Source of the DNA: an uncultured Christensenella sp.
Lineage (GTDB): Bacteria > Bacillota > Clostridia > Christensenellales > Pumilibacteraceae
Length of the DNA: 64,000 nt
NCBI GenBank assembly: GCA_910578545.1
Contig: CAJTPT010000001.1
Location: forward strand, 186,001 to 250,000
Reading direction: 5' to 3'
The translations under genes were made by a program, and so were the position numbers. Positions 8,295 to 16,603 of the stretch are shown here, one piece after another (the first letter of the stretch is position 1; each line of letters starts with the position of its first letter). The notes beneath the pieces were generated by a model. The model was not told the DNA's origin and did no database searches. It worked only from the letters and a program-made list of their open reading frames with translations.

Positions 8295-8370
8295 ACACAA
8301 CAATGTGTTAATAGAAATATACTATCACACAACAATGTGTTTGTCAATACCTTTTTACACATTTTTGTGT
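8295..8370. promoter_or_regulatory. Triple operator of the element's repressor switch
   Basis: Three 14-bp dyads of form ACACA-N4-TGTGT: 8295-8308 and 8327-8340 (both ACACAACAATGTGT) and 8357-8370 (ACACATTTTTGTGT). Centres are 32 and 30 bp apart, about three helical turns, so a repressor would bind on one face. The last site overlaps a TATAAT at 8370-8375 before the repressor gene; the first covers the promoter region of the divergent zinc-ribbon gene. Confidence 0.8.
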
Positions 8371-8397
8371 ATAATTTTTAAAAGGAGTTAAAAAGTT

Positions 8398-8817
8398 ATG
8401 AATAAATATGGACAAGCACTAAGAACACAAAGAGAAATATCAGGACATAATCAATCAGAATTAGCACGCGCAATAGGAACATCACAACAAAACATAAACA
8501 GATGGGAAAAGGACGAAGCTGTTCCGGGAATAGATTTTTTTATAAAATTAGCTCAATTTTATAATATAACAATAGAAGAATTACTCGGGTTATCAGATTT
8601 TCAAACCACCCTACCCATTCATACAAAACCCGATAAATCACCTAAAGCATTATCGGACTTCGATAATGAATACGTCGACATTCTTTCAGATAACAACTTT
8701 ATTCAGACCGCAAAACTGTATAAAGCAATAAAACCAGAACTCCGAGCACTTGCTTTTGGATACTTAGTAGGAATGCTACAAAGTCAAGGAGTTAACACTC
8801 AACAAATTTTAAAATAG
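8398..8817 (+). CDS. XRE-family transcriptional repressor
   Basis: 139 residues. An N-terminal Cro/C1-type helix-turn-helix (about 7-60) shows QSELARAIGTSQQNINRWEK, followed by the typical DFFIKLAQFYNITIEELLGL helix. The C-terminal part is probably for dimerisation. AAAGGAG lies before the ATG. It is the likely ligand of the three ACACA-N4-TGTGT operators immediately upstream and so would control both itself and the divergent gene. The gene is AT-rich compared with the core genome. The family call is secure; targets are inferred. Confidence 0.85.
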   Translation: MNKYGQALRTQREISGHNQSELARAIGTSQQNINRWEKDEAVPGIDFFIKLAQFYNITIEELLGLSDFQTTLPIHTKPDKSPKALSDFDNEYVDILSDNNFIQTAKLYKAIKPELRALAFGYLVGMLQSQGVNTQQILK

Positions 8818-8831
8818 ACGAGGAAAATAAT

Positions 8832-9866
8832 ATGGAAAAAGCAATATACCAAGGGAAAATAATAACAGCGTCAGAAGTAATTGAAGACATTAATTTAGAA
8901 TTAGAAATAAAAACAGCAAGCAAAAATAAACGCTTATACTGCCCAGATGAAAACTGTCCAGACCCACAACTTAAATTTTGTCATGGCGAAATACGCTCAG
9001 AATACTTTGCTCACGTTAACAATTGTGAATGCGACTATGCGAAGTATGACAGAGGAAATACAGAACAAATACGTCGCATCCAACGGAATTTATATTCTCA
9101 TTTTAAAAAAATGGGATTAAATATCCAAACAGATAAAAAAATAATCAGTAACCATTACACCCATTTATATTACAACAAAAACGAAAATCAAATCGCAATA
9201 GAAATAATAACACAACAAAAATCAGCCTCTGAAATAGATAGACTACAAACGATATACGATGCCAATAACATAATTGTTTGTTGGATATTCATAGGGCAAT
9301 TGAATAATAATCAAACAGAAAATAGTATGATGTTCGGAAAGAGGTATCCGGTAAATTTTGCAAAAAACAATAGCTGCATAGTAATAGATTCAGAAACAAA
9401 TAAAATCGAACAATATAGACTTGATACATATCAATATGACGAAACATACACCCACGGATTTACCGAATTATATAAAGAAGAAGCTTCGCTCGACGATTTA
9501 ATTATCGACAATAATTCCATAACATTAAAAGATTTTGACGCACATTACCACAATTGGCTCGAGAAAAAGCAATCCACATACAACAAACGCATTACACAAA
9601 GTAACCAAAAAAATCAAACTTCTCATTTACAACAAAATAATCCAAATACGACACAACAAAAAAAATCTAATTCAAAGTTATCATATATGCAATTACTATT
9701 CGAAGAACTAACCGACGAACAAAAAAGAGAATATACTATCTATACAACAACACACTATAACTACCCAGCACTTTTACTGTTATATTTAGAAGGATGCGTT
9801 CCTCGCGAACGAAGAGAATATCTTGAGGCGATTGCTAAACCGTCAAAAAGATTTACTGATTTGTAA
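8832..9866 (+). CDS. CoiA-like protein (competence-protein/nuclease-like family)
   Basis: 344 residues. The N-terminal half matches the CoiA pattern: a Cys cluster (CPDENCPDPQLKFC), the EYFAH motif, the hinge EQIRRIQRNLYSHFKKMG, then IAIEIITQQKSASEIDRLQ and VCWIFIG, corresponding to the PD-(D/E)xK-like core of CoiA. The upstream catalytic Asp is not obvious, so activity is uncertain. The C-terminal part is Asn/Gln-rich and low complexity. In streptococci CoiA acts in transformation, but here it sits 15 bp after the repressor gene in an element, so an accessory or anti-invader role is possible. Strongly AT-rich. Confidence 0.6.
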   Translation: MEKAIYQGKIITASEVIEDINLELEIKTASKNKRLYCPDENCPDPQLKFCHGEIRSEYFAHVNNCECDYAKYDRGNTEQIRRIQRNLYSHFKKMGLNIQTDKKIISNHYTHLYYNKNENQIAIEIITQQKSASEIDRLQTIYDANNIIVCWIFIGQLNNNQTENSMMFGKRYPVNFAKNNSCIVIDSETNKIEQYRLDTYQYDETYTHGFTELYKEEASLDDLIIDNNSITLKDFDAHYHNWLEKKQSTYNKRITQSNQKNQTSHLQQNNPNTTQQKKSNSKLSYMQLLFEELTDEQKREYTIYTTTHYNYPALLLLYLEGCVPRERREYLEAIAKPSKRFTDL

Positions 9867-9933
9867 ACAATAACCAATGTATTGACATATTCATTCCATG
9901 CGTTACCCTACTCCCAAAAACGGGAGTGTCCAC

Positions 9934-11160
9934 ATGGAAAACCAATTTATCCTATCTCAACTCACAAGTATTGCCGCGGCGACGTCCGAAATCGAGCGAC
10001 AAAACAGCTCAGTTAAAAACGCGCTTTGCGTTTTACTCGGCTATATAAAGGCCGACAATCAATTCTCACCTCAAGGAGGGTCGCTATCTCAAGATAACTT
10101 AATCGTATCTGACACAACGGATATTTTGGAGTTCACCGAAAAGGAATTATCCAAAATGCCAAAAGAATTTAGAAAAATCTTTAAAACAAACGACGTCCGC
10201 GCGCACGTTCGCAAACGGATCCGCGGCAACTCGGTAAACTTTGAGATACGGTACCGCCGCAAAGGTTTAAACATCTCAGCAAACGCACCTACACTTGAAG
10301 CCGCCAAAACTAAGTTTATTCAGAAGCTTCAAGAATCACAAAACAGGCCCGCGCTACCAGTAGCACCGAACGTTCCAACGACTTTTGACAAATTCGCAAT
10401 GTACTACTTTGAAACGTTCCGAATCCGAAAGGTACAACCGAACACATACAAAAAAGACCTTATCCGGCTTCGTGTTCAGCTTATCCCCTACTTTGGAAAC
10501 CTACCGCTTAAAGAAATAACGCCACAGTATTGCCAAATGCTTATAGACAGTATCGTTGCGGAAGGCAAACACAAGACAGCCTCGGAAGTATTCTCGCTAC
10601 TTAACCAAACTTTTAAAATGGCTATCCGGCACAACTTGATTCAACACAACCCGTTGGATATTGTCTATCACGAAAAGCACGAGAGCAAACACGGCAAAGC
10701 ATTGACGGTAGACGAAGAAAAGTATTTACTTGATACTGCCGAAGAGCCCTTCCGAACACTATTCGCTATTGGACTGTATACAGGAATACGACCCAACGAA
10801 TATGCTACCGTGCAAATAGTCGGCGAAATGATTTACGCTCGCAACAGCAAACGCAAAGGCGGCAAGGAAGAAACAAAACGCATTCCGATAACGCCCATGC
10901 TCCGACCGTACATAACCGAAGAAACCGTAATTGTTAAAAAAAGCCCGGACCAACTGCGCGACGCATTCAACGCCATATTCAATGGCAACCACAAGCTTTA
11001 CGACCTACGCACAACTTTTTACACTCGGTGCAAGATGTGTGACATAGCGGAAGCCGCCCGTGATGAATACATGGGCCACAGCTCAGGCATTCTCGGTAAC
11101 TCATACACCGATTTACCGGACGACTACTTAATAAAAGAGGGGCAAAAACTCAATTATTGA
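9934..11160 (+). CDS. int: Tyrosine-type integrase
   Basis: 408 residues from the ATG at 9934, chosen because GGGAG sits 8 bases upstream; a frame beginning at 9898 lacks a site. An N-terminal arm/coiled region precedes a core-binding domain (about 140-230). The catalytic domain follows, with TGIRPNEYA (Arg), KRKGGKEE (Lys), YDLRTTF (second Arg), MGHSS (His) and SYTDL (Tyr nucleophile). The usual His of the HxLR box is Tyr. It is the last gene before the attachment site in a tmRNA/tRNA 3' end, as expected for a site-specific integrase of this element. Confidence 0.9.
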   Translation: MENQFILSQLTSIAAATSEIERQNSSVKNALCVLLGYIKADNQFSPQGGSLSQDNLIVSDTTDILEFTEKELSKMPKEFRKIFKTNDVRAHVRKRIRGNSVNFEIRYRRKGLNISANAPTLEAAKTKFIQKLQESQNRPALPVAPNVPTTFDKFAMYYFETFRIRKVQPNTYKKDLIRLRVQLIPYFGNLPLKEITPQYCQMLIDSIVAEGKHKTASEVFSLLNQTFKMAIRHNLIQHNPLDIVYHEKHESKHGKALTVDEEKYLLDTAEEPFRTLFAIGLYTGIRPNEYATVQIVGEMIYARNSKRKGGKEETKRIPITPMLRPYITEETVIVKKSPDQLRDAFNAIFNGNHKLYDLRTTFYTRCKMCDIAEAARDEYMGHSSGILGNSYTDLPDDYLIKEGQKLNY

Positions 11161-11278
11161 GCCTCTGCCCCCAATTTGCCCCCAAAACGCGGCATTTATA
11201 CAGTGCCAAAATGCTTAAAAAGACCCATAAAAGCCCTATTTTAGGCTATATTTACCCGTATTTAACGTATGGCTCTGC

Positions 11279-11301
11279 TTCGAACCCCACCCGCTCCACC
11301 A
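11279..11301 (+). other. Attachment site: 3' end of a tmRNA (or tRNA) gene
   Basis: The sequence begins at a T-loop (TTCGAAC), continues with T-stem and acceptor 3' strands and ends CTCCACCA at 11301. The matching 5' half is absent; the bases before it belong to the element and do not pair. The ending GCTCCACCA is typical of ssrA (tmRNA). An intact copy should lie left of the window at the other end of the element, giving a direct repeat of about 23 bp. tRNA rather than tmRNA remains possible. Confidence 0.7.
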
Positions 11302-11346
11302 AAAAATGACCGATAAGAACTCCCCACCCTCTTATCGGTCATTTTT
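11302..11346 (+). terminator. Terminator of the interrupted tmRNA/tRNA gene
   Basis: Stem TGACCGATAAGA (from 11307) pairs perfectly with TCTTATCGGTCA (ending 11341), followed by TTTTT. It directly follows the CCA end. Confidence 0.85.
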
Positions 11347-11387
11347 CATATTCTTTGAAAGCAATCATTAAGTGCCTTACCGTTTGC

Positions 11388-11416
11388 TTGATTAAATATT
11401 CTGTTTTTGTTATAAT
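11388..11416 (+). promoter_or_regulatory. Cassette promoter copy 1
   Basis: TTGATT (11388-11393), 17 bp, TATAAT (11411-11416). It belongs to a repeated block (about 11352-11442) shared with 22878-22960 and, more distantly, 24140-24225. Confidence 0.8.
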
Positions 11417-11481
11417 GTCAGTACGATAAACAGTAATTTAGTGTTCTGACATAAAAAATGCAACGGGGAGGTTGTACGAAC

Positions 11482-11967
11482 GTGAATATAGTAGAGTACA
11501 GCGACGAATATGCCGAAGCCGTTAAAGACTTATTCGTGGAATTGCAAAGCTATTTAGCGGGCTTGGATAAGCGCGGCGTTATTGTATTAAAGGATAATTA
11601 CCGAGAGGACTATTTCCGTAATGTCTTGGAAGAGATTAAAAAGCATAGCGGCAGAATCTTTTTGGCAAAAGAAAATAACGCGGCGGTCGGTTGTATTGTA
11701 TGCAAAATATTTCAAGGCGGCGGCGAGGATGACATCACCACGTCTTGCCCGAAAATCGGTTTTATAAGCGATTTGGTGGTAACGCAAGCAAAGCGCGGGC
11801 AAGGAATCGGCAGTGCCCTATTGCAACGCGCCGAAAAATATTTTGCGAAAAACGATTGTGCTTATACGCAGCTTGAAGTGTTTGCACCAAACACCGACGC
11901 ATTCGAACTATATAAGAAATCGGGATATAATATTAATTGTTTATATTTATCCAAAAAGTGTAATTAA
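11482..11967 (+). CDS. GNAT-family N-acetyltransferase
   Basis: 161 residues from GTG at 11482, which has GGGGAGG about 11 bases upstream; a frame from 11458 would place the ribosome site inside the gene. The GNAT fold is clear: substrate-side N-terminus, strand VGCIVCKIF, ISDLVVTQAKRGQGIGSALLQRAEKYF (about 105-130; the Q/RxxGxG/A acetyl-CoA loop is RGQGIG) and the FELYKKSGY C-terminal motif. It is cytoplasmic; the substrate is unknown. It lies in a cassette with a strong promoter and its own terminator, like the acetyltransferase at 22976. Confidence 0.85.
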   Translation: MNIVEYSDEYAEAVKDLFVELQSYLAGLDKRGVIVLKDNYREDYFRNVLEEIKKHSGRIFLAKENNAAVGCIVCKIFQGGGEDDITTSCPKIGFISDLVVTQAKRGQGIGSALLQRAEKYFAKNDCAYTQLEVFAPNTDAFELYKKSGYNINCLYLSKKCN

Positions 11968-12067
11968 AAAAATTAGACAAACGGCATCATGGTTTGGGAA
12001 TTAGCGTAACAACAATTGGGCGGTTTGTTGATTGAATAAACGTAAGATAAATTTCAATTTAACGTCG

Positions 12068-12106
12068 AATGGCTGATAAGACCAACTATCTTGTCAGCCA
12101 TTTTTC
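12068..12106 (+). terminator. Cassette terminator copy 1
   Basis: AATGGCTGA ... TCAGCCATTTTT hairpin. The preceding 20 bases (AAATTTCAATTTAACGTCG) are nearly identical to the block before the terminator at 23529. Confidence 0.75.
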
Positions 12107-12201
12107 TTTGTATCGAGCGACTGCTTATGCAGTTTTTGAGTCTACGTGGTTTTGTCTTTTAAACGGTTCTTACGGCACACGTTGTCGTCCGCCAGTAAGA
12201 A

Positions 12202-12243
12202 CCTAAAACGAACCCCAAATAAAGGAACGTTTTAGGTTTTTTT
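12202..12243 (+). terminator. Intrinsic terminator
   Basis: CCTAAAACG (12202-12210) pairs with CGTTTTAGG (12228-12236), followed by seven T. The block just upstream (GGTTCTTACGGCACACGTTG) recurs in diverged form at 23931. Confidence 0.75.
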
Positions 12244-12271
12244 ATAAGATTTGTAAGGAGTGATAATTATA

Positions 12272-12451
12272 ATGACGAACGAAGAAAGAGAATATCAAGA
12301 GTTTTTTGTAAAGACACTCAAAGCAAGCAATGATTTTGTAAATGATTATAAAAAATTAAGTCCGCAAAATCAATTTAGGTTTGTGCAAGATTTGAAAAAT
12401 CAAGCAACTTACAATGCTTTGTGCGAGCTACTTTCATTATTTAGAAATTAA
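12272..12451 (+). CDS. Hypothetical 59-aa protein
   Basis: Starts at ATG 12272 with AAGGAG 11 bases upstream; the GTG at 12260 overlaps the ribosome site and is rejected. The sequence (MTNEEREYQEFFVKTLKASN...) is hydrophilic and probably all helical, with no known motif. It lies just upstream of a large hairpin and of the serine-recombinase fragment, in the accessory island. Confidence 0.5.
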   Translation: MTNEEREYQEFFVKTLKASNDFVNDYKKLSPQNQFRFVQDLKNQATYNALCELLSLFRN

Positions 12452-12483
12452 ATAACGAGCTGACGGCGGTTTATGCAGCAAAA

Positions 12484-12624
12484 GGCTATTGACTGGAATT
12501 GCGGTGTGTTAGGCTATTAACGCCAAAGGCAAACCAAAACCCGACTAATATCAATTAGTCGGGTTGCAGCGTTTCGCCCTTATTTGCCTATAAACACACC
12601 GCAAGTAAGGTTCCAGTCAATAGC
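12484..12624. repeat. 141-bp nested imperfect inverted repeat
   Basis: Outer arms CTATTGACTGGAA (12486-12498) and TTCCAGTCAATAG (12611-12623) are exact complements. The next arms TTGCGGTGTGTT and AACACACCGCAA also match. An inner CCCGACTAA/TTAGTCGGG hairpin sits in the loop. It lies at the end of the serine-recombinase C-terminal fragment. Confidence 0.8.
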
Positions 12625-12654
12625 ACTGTGGAATAAATAGCCGTTGTATGTATC

Positions 12655-13365
12655 TCATACATACATAATAAGTCTTATCGGTTTGTAGTTTACGGTATAT
12701 TCCGAATAGACCAACATATCTACGAATTTATCGCAAAAAGAAAAGCCCGACTTATCGTCGGGACAATTCGTTATAGGGCTGTTGTAGTGTATTTCTATCT
12801 TATCATCGAATAGGACTATATCTTTTACGAGATAGTTTACGAGCATTTTCGGCTCTAACCGTAACGCTTTGGCGTAAAACTCGCGTATATCGGCTTCGGT
12901 AAGCATTACGGCGACTTTACTGCGCTCAATGACTATTTGCTTGTCTAATGTTTCAATGCGGTTTTCAAGCTCGCGTAGGCGTTTCATAGCAGTATTACTT
13001 GTGCCGCCGTTTTCTATCGCGGACATAATATTGTCAATGGAATTTTCGGCACTGCGCTTTTCTTTGAGCAATAAGTTCAATGCGGTATTACACTGCATTT
13101 GGCGTTGCTGTTCTTGCATTAAACCTTTAACGATTGTATTCATAACTTGCGGTTTGTTCAGTTCGGAAATAACGTTATCGAGCACTATGTTTTCGAGAAC
13201 GTCTTTTCTAATCGCTTGCTTATTGCAACCGTTATTATGCTTGCGACCCAAGCACTTGTAATAGCGCTTGGTTTCGCCGTTTTTGGCAGTGCCGCACTCG
13301 GCTGTTATCGTACTGCCGCAATAGCCGCATTTCAGTTTACTAATATGCGCAAATGGACAATGTAG
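12655..13365 (-). pseudogene. Large serine recombinase, C-terminal fragment
   Basis: The frame opens after a stop at about 13366 without a start codon and reads into a recombinase zinc ribbon (KLKCGYCG ... YYKCLGRKHNNGCNKQ). A coiled-coil stretch (about residues 80-150) and the usual C-terminal tail follow. The catalytic resolvase domain and the recombinase domain are missing. The break coincides with the left end of the Tn4451-like transposon. A matching N-terminal fragment lies at the other end (20949-21386), so the transposon probably sits in the gene, but about 170 central residues belong to neither piece. Confidence 0.8.
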
Positions 13366-13374
13366 TTATTTTGG

Positions 13375-15006
13375 TTAGGTATCTTTGCCCAAAAGTTTGT
13401 AGTAGATGTGGATTTCTCTTGCGCCCGTTTTGTCGTCGGGGCTTGCGCCTATGGTTATATACTCTATAAGTTCAAGGCACAATTCCCGTGTAAGTTCGGG
13501 TACGTCAGTATAGCGTTTAAGCCTACGGATAAACTCGTCCACGTCGGCTTCGTTCTTGCTTACGACGGACAGCGCGTTTTCAAGCTCGGTTATTTCCGCT
13601 TTCAGTTCGGTTTGTTCTTCGGTGTATTTGGCAAGAAGTTTCAAACAAATATCTTCGGGTATCTTGCCTAACACTTTATCCTCGTAAACCGATTGCGTCA
13701 GCCGTTCAAGTTCGTTAAACCGTTTCGTCTTTTGCGTTAATGCTTTGCTGTCGGATTTATGCTTTGCCGCAGAGATTTGTTCTTTATACTTCAAGAAGTC
13801 CGCTCGCGCCTTTTGCTCATCGTCCAAGATTAGCTTTGCCTTTGCGCGTATATCGTCAAGCACAATTTGCTCTATATCCTCGCGCCGTATGTAGTGGTTA
13901 TAGCAATAGAATTTTCCAAACCGCGAGTGATTGCCGCAAATGTAGTGGTAACGAATACGTCTTTCGGGATGCTCTTTGGACGGTTTCAAATCTTGCTGTC
14001 CGAGCTTCATTTTACCGCCGCAGTCGGCGCAAAACATCAGTCCCGATAAAACGTGCATTGTGCCTCTCGAAGTGTGCTTGCCGTGGCTTGCAACGGACTC
14101 CTCGATTTCTCGGCATTTATCCCAAAGCTCTTGCGTAACGATTGGCTCGAACGCATTGGGGAATACGATAGGCTCGCGGTTTGTGCGCCGCCTGTTCTTG
14201 TAAGATACGGTAGTATAGCGCAAACGTACCAAATGACCGAGATACATAGGATTTTTGAGAATACTCCGAAGAATACTGTCCGCCCATAAGTTCTTGTTCG
14301 GCTTTTTATTTGTAATACCGAATTTCTCATAAAGGTAAACGGCGGGGATAGGCACTTTCTCGTTGTTGAGAACGGTATAGATTTCGTTTAACGTCTTTCC
14401 CGTCGCTCTCATCTCGAAAATGCGTCTGACGATAGTTGCCGCAGGCTCGTCGATTACGGGTAAGCATTTATCACCCGTACCTTTTACATAACCGTAAGGC
14501 GCGTGAGTAGAACGATATTTGCCCGCCTTTGCGTTCGCTTCGGTTACCGCGCGGATTTTCTTTGACGTATTTGCCGAGTGCCATTCGTTAAAGATGTTCA
14601 TTATAGGCATCATATCCATACCCGCGCTGTTCACGTTCGCCGTGTCTACGTTGTCCGATATGGCTATAAAGCGGATATTGTATATCGGGAAGATATAGTC
14701 GACGTACTGTCCCACAAAGATGTAGTTCCTACCGAAACGGGATAAATCTTTAACGATTATCGTGTCGATTTTGCCCGTCTTGGCGTCCTCTAACAGTCTT
14801 TGTACTTGCGGTCTGTCGAAGTTTGTTCCGCTGTACCCGTCGTCAACGTATTCGTCTATAACCGTCCAACCGCGCTCTTGCGCATGCTTGGTTAAGATAT
14901 TGCGCTGGTTTTCGATAGACAACGACTCGCCTTGACGCTCGTCGTCCTTGCTGAGTCGCATATATAGTCCAACTTTGTTATTCAGTTGTATTTGCTTTGA
15001 TTTCAT
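13375..15006 (-). CDS. Large serine recombinase (TnpX-like transposase)
   Basis: 543 residues; ATG follows GAGGAG. The N-terminal resolvase domain begins GLYMRLSKDDERQGESLSIE, with catalytic Ser19 and the DGYSGTNFDRPQ and VKDLSRFGRNY motifs. The recombinase domain is at about 170-290, then the zinc ribbon MFCADCGGKMKLG (about 320-380), a coiled coil, and a C-terminal ELCLELIEYITIGA ... REIHIYYKLLG segment typical of TnpX/DUF4368 proteins of Tn4451-like elements. It excises and inserts the transposon through a circular intermediate. It is the leftmost gene, reading out toward the left end, as in Tn4451 relatives. Confidence 0.9.
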   Translation of the reverse strand: MKSKQIQLNNKVGLYMRLSKDDERQGESLSIENQRNILTKHAQERGWTVIDEYVDDGYSGTNFDRPQVQRLLEDAKTGKIDTIIVKDLSRFGRNYIFVGQYVDYIFPIYNIRFIAISDNVDTANVNSAGMDMMPIMNIFNEWHSANTSKKIRAVTEANAKAGKYRSTHAPYGYVKGTGDKCLPVIDEPAATIVRRIFEMRATGKTLNEIYTVLNNEKVPIPAVYLYEKFGITNKKPNKNLWADSILRSILKNPMYLGHLVRLRYTTVSYKNRRRTNREPIVFPNAFEPIVTQELWDKCREIEESVASHGKHTSRGTMHVLSGLMFCADCGGKMKLGQQDLKPSKEHPERRIRYHYICGNHSRFGKFYCYNHYIRREDIEQIVLDDIRAKAKLILDDEQKARADFLKYKEQISAAKHKSDSKALTQKTKRFNELERLTQSVYEDKVLGKIPEDICLKLLAKYTEEQTELKAEITELENALSVVSKNEADVDEFIRRLKRYTDVPELTRELCLELIEYITIGASPDDKTGAREIHIYYKLLGKDT

Positions 15007-15052
15007 TTATTTTACTCCTCTGAATCAAAGCAGCCAAATTCAATGTACGGGT

Positions 15053-15081
15053 ATTATACCACAATACACCGAATTTGGCAA
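15053..15081 (-). promoter_or_regulatory. Promoter of the serine recombinase
   Basis: On the minus strand TTGCCA (15081-15076), 17 bp, TATAAT (15058-15053). Confidence 0.7.
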
Positions 15082-15144
15082 GCCCGATCCGATATGTGAA
15101 GGGCGGCTATGCTTAATAAATTTCAAAGCTGCCCGATAGTAAAG

Positions 15145-15330
15145 TTAGTTTTTTAAGCCTGCGTCGCGGTATGCACGATTAACGGCTATCTTTCGTAAAA
15201 CTTCGTCCACGTTCTTATCTCCGCAAAAGTGGCTTGTTACAATGTATCTTTTTCCCTCAATCATATACTCTCTTTGCGAAGTGGGTGCGCCTGCAAACTC
15301 CTCGCGTAATTGTTCCAACGTCTTGTTCGT
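15145..15330 (-). CDS. Small transposon protein (TnpW-like) with apparent ACG start
   Basis: If the ACG at 15330 initiates, the product is 61 residues, with a central MIEGKRYIVTSHFCG and a helical DEVLRKIAVNRAYRDAG end, like short proteins encoded beside TnpX-type recombinases. GGAGG ends 7 bases before the ACG, ideal spacing, and no ATG/GTG is nearby; the next TTG is 19 bases from the ribosome site. The leader GGAGGAAC-AACTA is nearly identical to that of the relaxase gene. It is either a weak non-standard start or a gene silenced by mutation of ATG. Confidence 0.5.
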   Translation of the reverse strand, partial: TNKTLEQLREEFAGAPTSQREYMIEGKRYIVTSHFCGDKNVDEVLRKIAVNRAYRDAGLKN

Positions 15331-15549
15331 AGTTGTTCCTCCAAAAATTTAATAATCATTCATATTCAGTTTTCATATTCGATTTCCTCCGTGTTCTATG
15401 CACGTATCTTAACGCGCTCTATGTCGCGTATCCGCTCAAAGGCGGTATTTTTCGTATAAAAAAGCCGTGAACGCTCTTTCAGTCCTTTTAACTTCTCATA
15501 TTCCTGTGGACGTATTCTTCACGGTCTTTGTTTGTCTATTTAGTTGTTT

Positions 15550-16545
15550 TTACTTGCCGCCTTTGCCGCTTGTGTTGCGGTTTCCGTTAAAGGAAGTAGG
15601 CGGGCTTTTCTTTGCCCTTGACTTTTTCAAAAGCGCGTCGAACTCGTCGGGATATGCGCTCATCATATCCGTTACCATTTTGAAAGCGGTGTCGTTTGCT
15701 TTGCCTTGCCGTTCCGCTTTTTGCAACTGCTCGAACAAATAGTCCGTATCTCTGTTCTTGATAGCGATATGCTCTTTGTACGCCGCGTTTTCTACGCGCA
15801 AACTTTCTATTTCCGCTTCAACCGCTTTCTTGCGTTTGGGAATAGGCTTGCCGCGCTCGGCTTCGATAGAACTTTCAATACCGCTCAAATATTCTTCGGC
15901 TTTGGTCTTGGCTTGCTTTTCCGTTTCTTCGGCTCTCTTTTCAGCGCGGTCTATAATCGCCTTGGCTTTGAACTCTGCCGTGTCGATATGCTTTGCTTGA
16001 CTGCCTTCCTTGCCGCGTTCCAAACCCCAACACTTTCCGACCTTCTCGTGAAAGTCTGTTTGCAATTCACGTAAGCTCGCTCGCGTGAATAACTGCTTTG
16101 CGCTTAACTTGTTTGCGACGATAGGAATAAGATTTAAGTGCAAATGCGGTGTTGTTTCGTCCGCGTGGACTACCGCCGAAATGATATTCTCTCTGCCGAA
16201 TCTTTCGGCAAAATACTCCGTAGCGTCTTCAAAAAACCGTTGCCGTTCCCACGGCGTTAAGCCGATAAAGAAGTTACCGTCCGAGCCGATAATAAACGAA
16301 CACATCAATACCGCGTCGCTTCGTACTTTTCGCTTTAAGGGTAGAGTGGAAATTCTTTCGTTGATATACTCCATATAACTGCCTTGCGGATAGACGGTGT
16401 GGTAGTTGTTATGCGTTCTCGACAGGTCAATTTGTGGGTTGTCGGGGTTATAGTTTTCGTCGCGCTCGTTTTCCTTTTCGATAGGCGTTACATTGTCGCG
16501 CTTTTTGTTGTTATACTTTTTCAGTGTGCAAATCAGATAAGATAT
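15550..16545 (-). CDS. mob: MobV-family relaxase (plasmid recombination/mobilization protein)
   Basis: Pre/Mob family. The N-terminal segment (SYLICTLKKYNNKKRDN), the NPQIDLSRTHNNYH motif and the metal-binding HADETTPHLHLNLIP (HxDE-PHxH) are all present. A long helical C-terminal half (about 195-310) follows. Relaxases of this family nick a pMV158-type oriT, and one lies 60 bp upstream. GGAGG is 8 bases before an ATA that aligns with the expected Met of MSY...; the TTG at 16560 lies 5' of the ribosome site and is an unlikely start. So the gene seems to start at ATA or to have lost its ATG. Confidence 0.8.
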   Translation of the reverse strand: MSYLICTLKKYNNKKRDNVTPIEKENERDENYNPDNPQIDLSRTHNNYHTVYPQGSYMEYINERISTLPLKRKVRSDAVLMCSFIIGSDGNFFIGLTPWERQRFFEDATEYFAERFGRENIISAVVHADETTPHLHLNLIPIVANKLSAKQLFTRASLRELQTDFHEKVGKCWGLERGKEGSQAKHIDTAEFKAKAIIDRAEKRAEETEKQAKTKAEEYLSGIESSIEAERGKPIPKRKKAVEAEIESLRVENAAYKEHIAIKNRDTDYLFEQLQKAERQGKANDTAFKMVTDMMSAYPDEFDALLKKSRAKKSPPTSFNGNRNTSGKGGK

Positions 16546-16603
16546 AGTTGGTTCCTCCAAAATAAATTTCTAATGTTTTATCGCCGCAAATAAGCCCCGC
16601 AGG

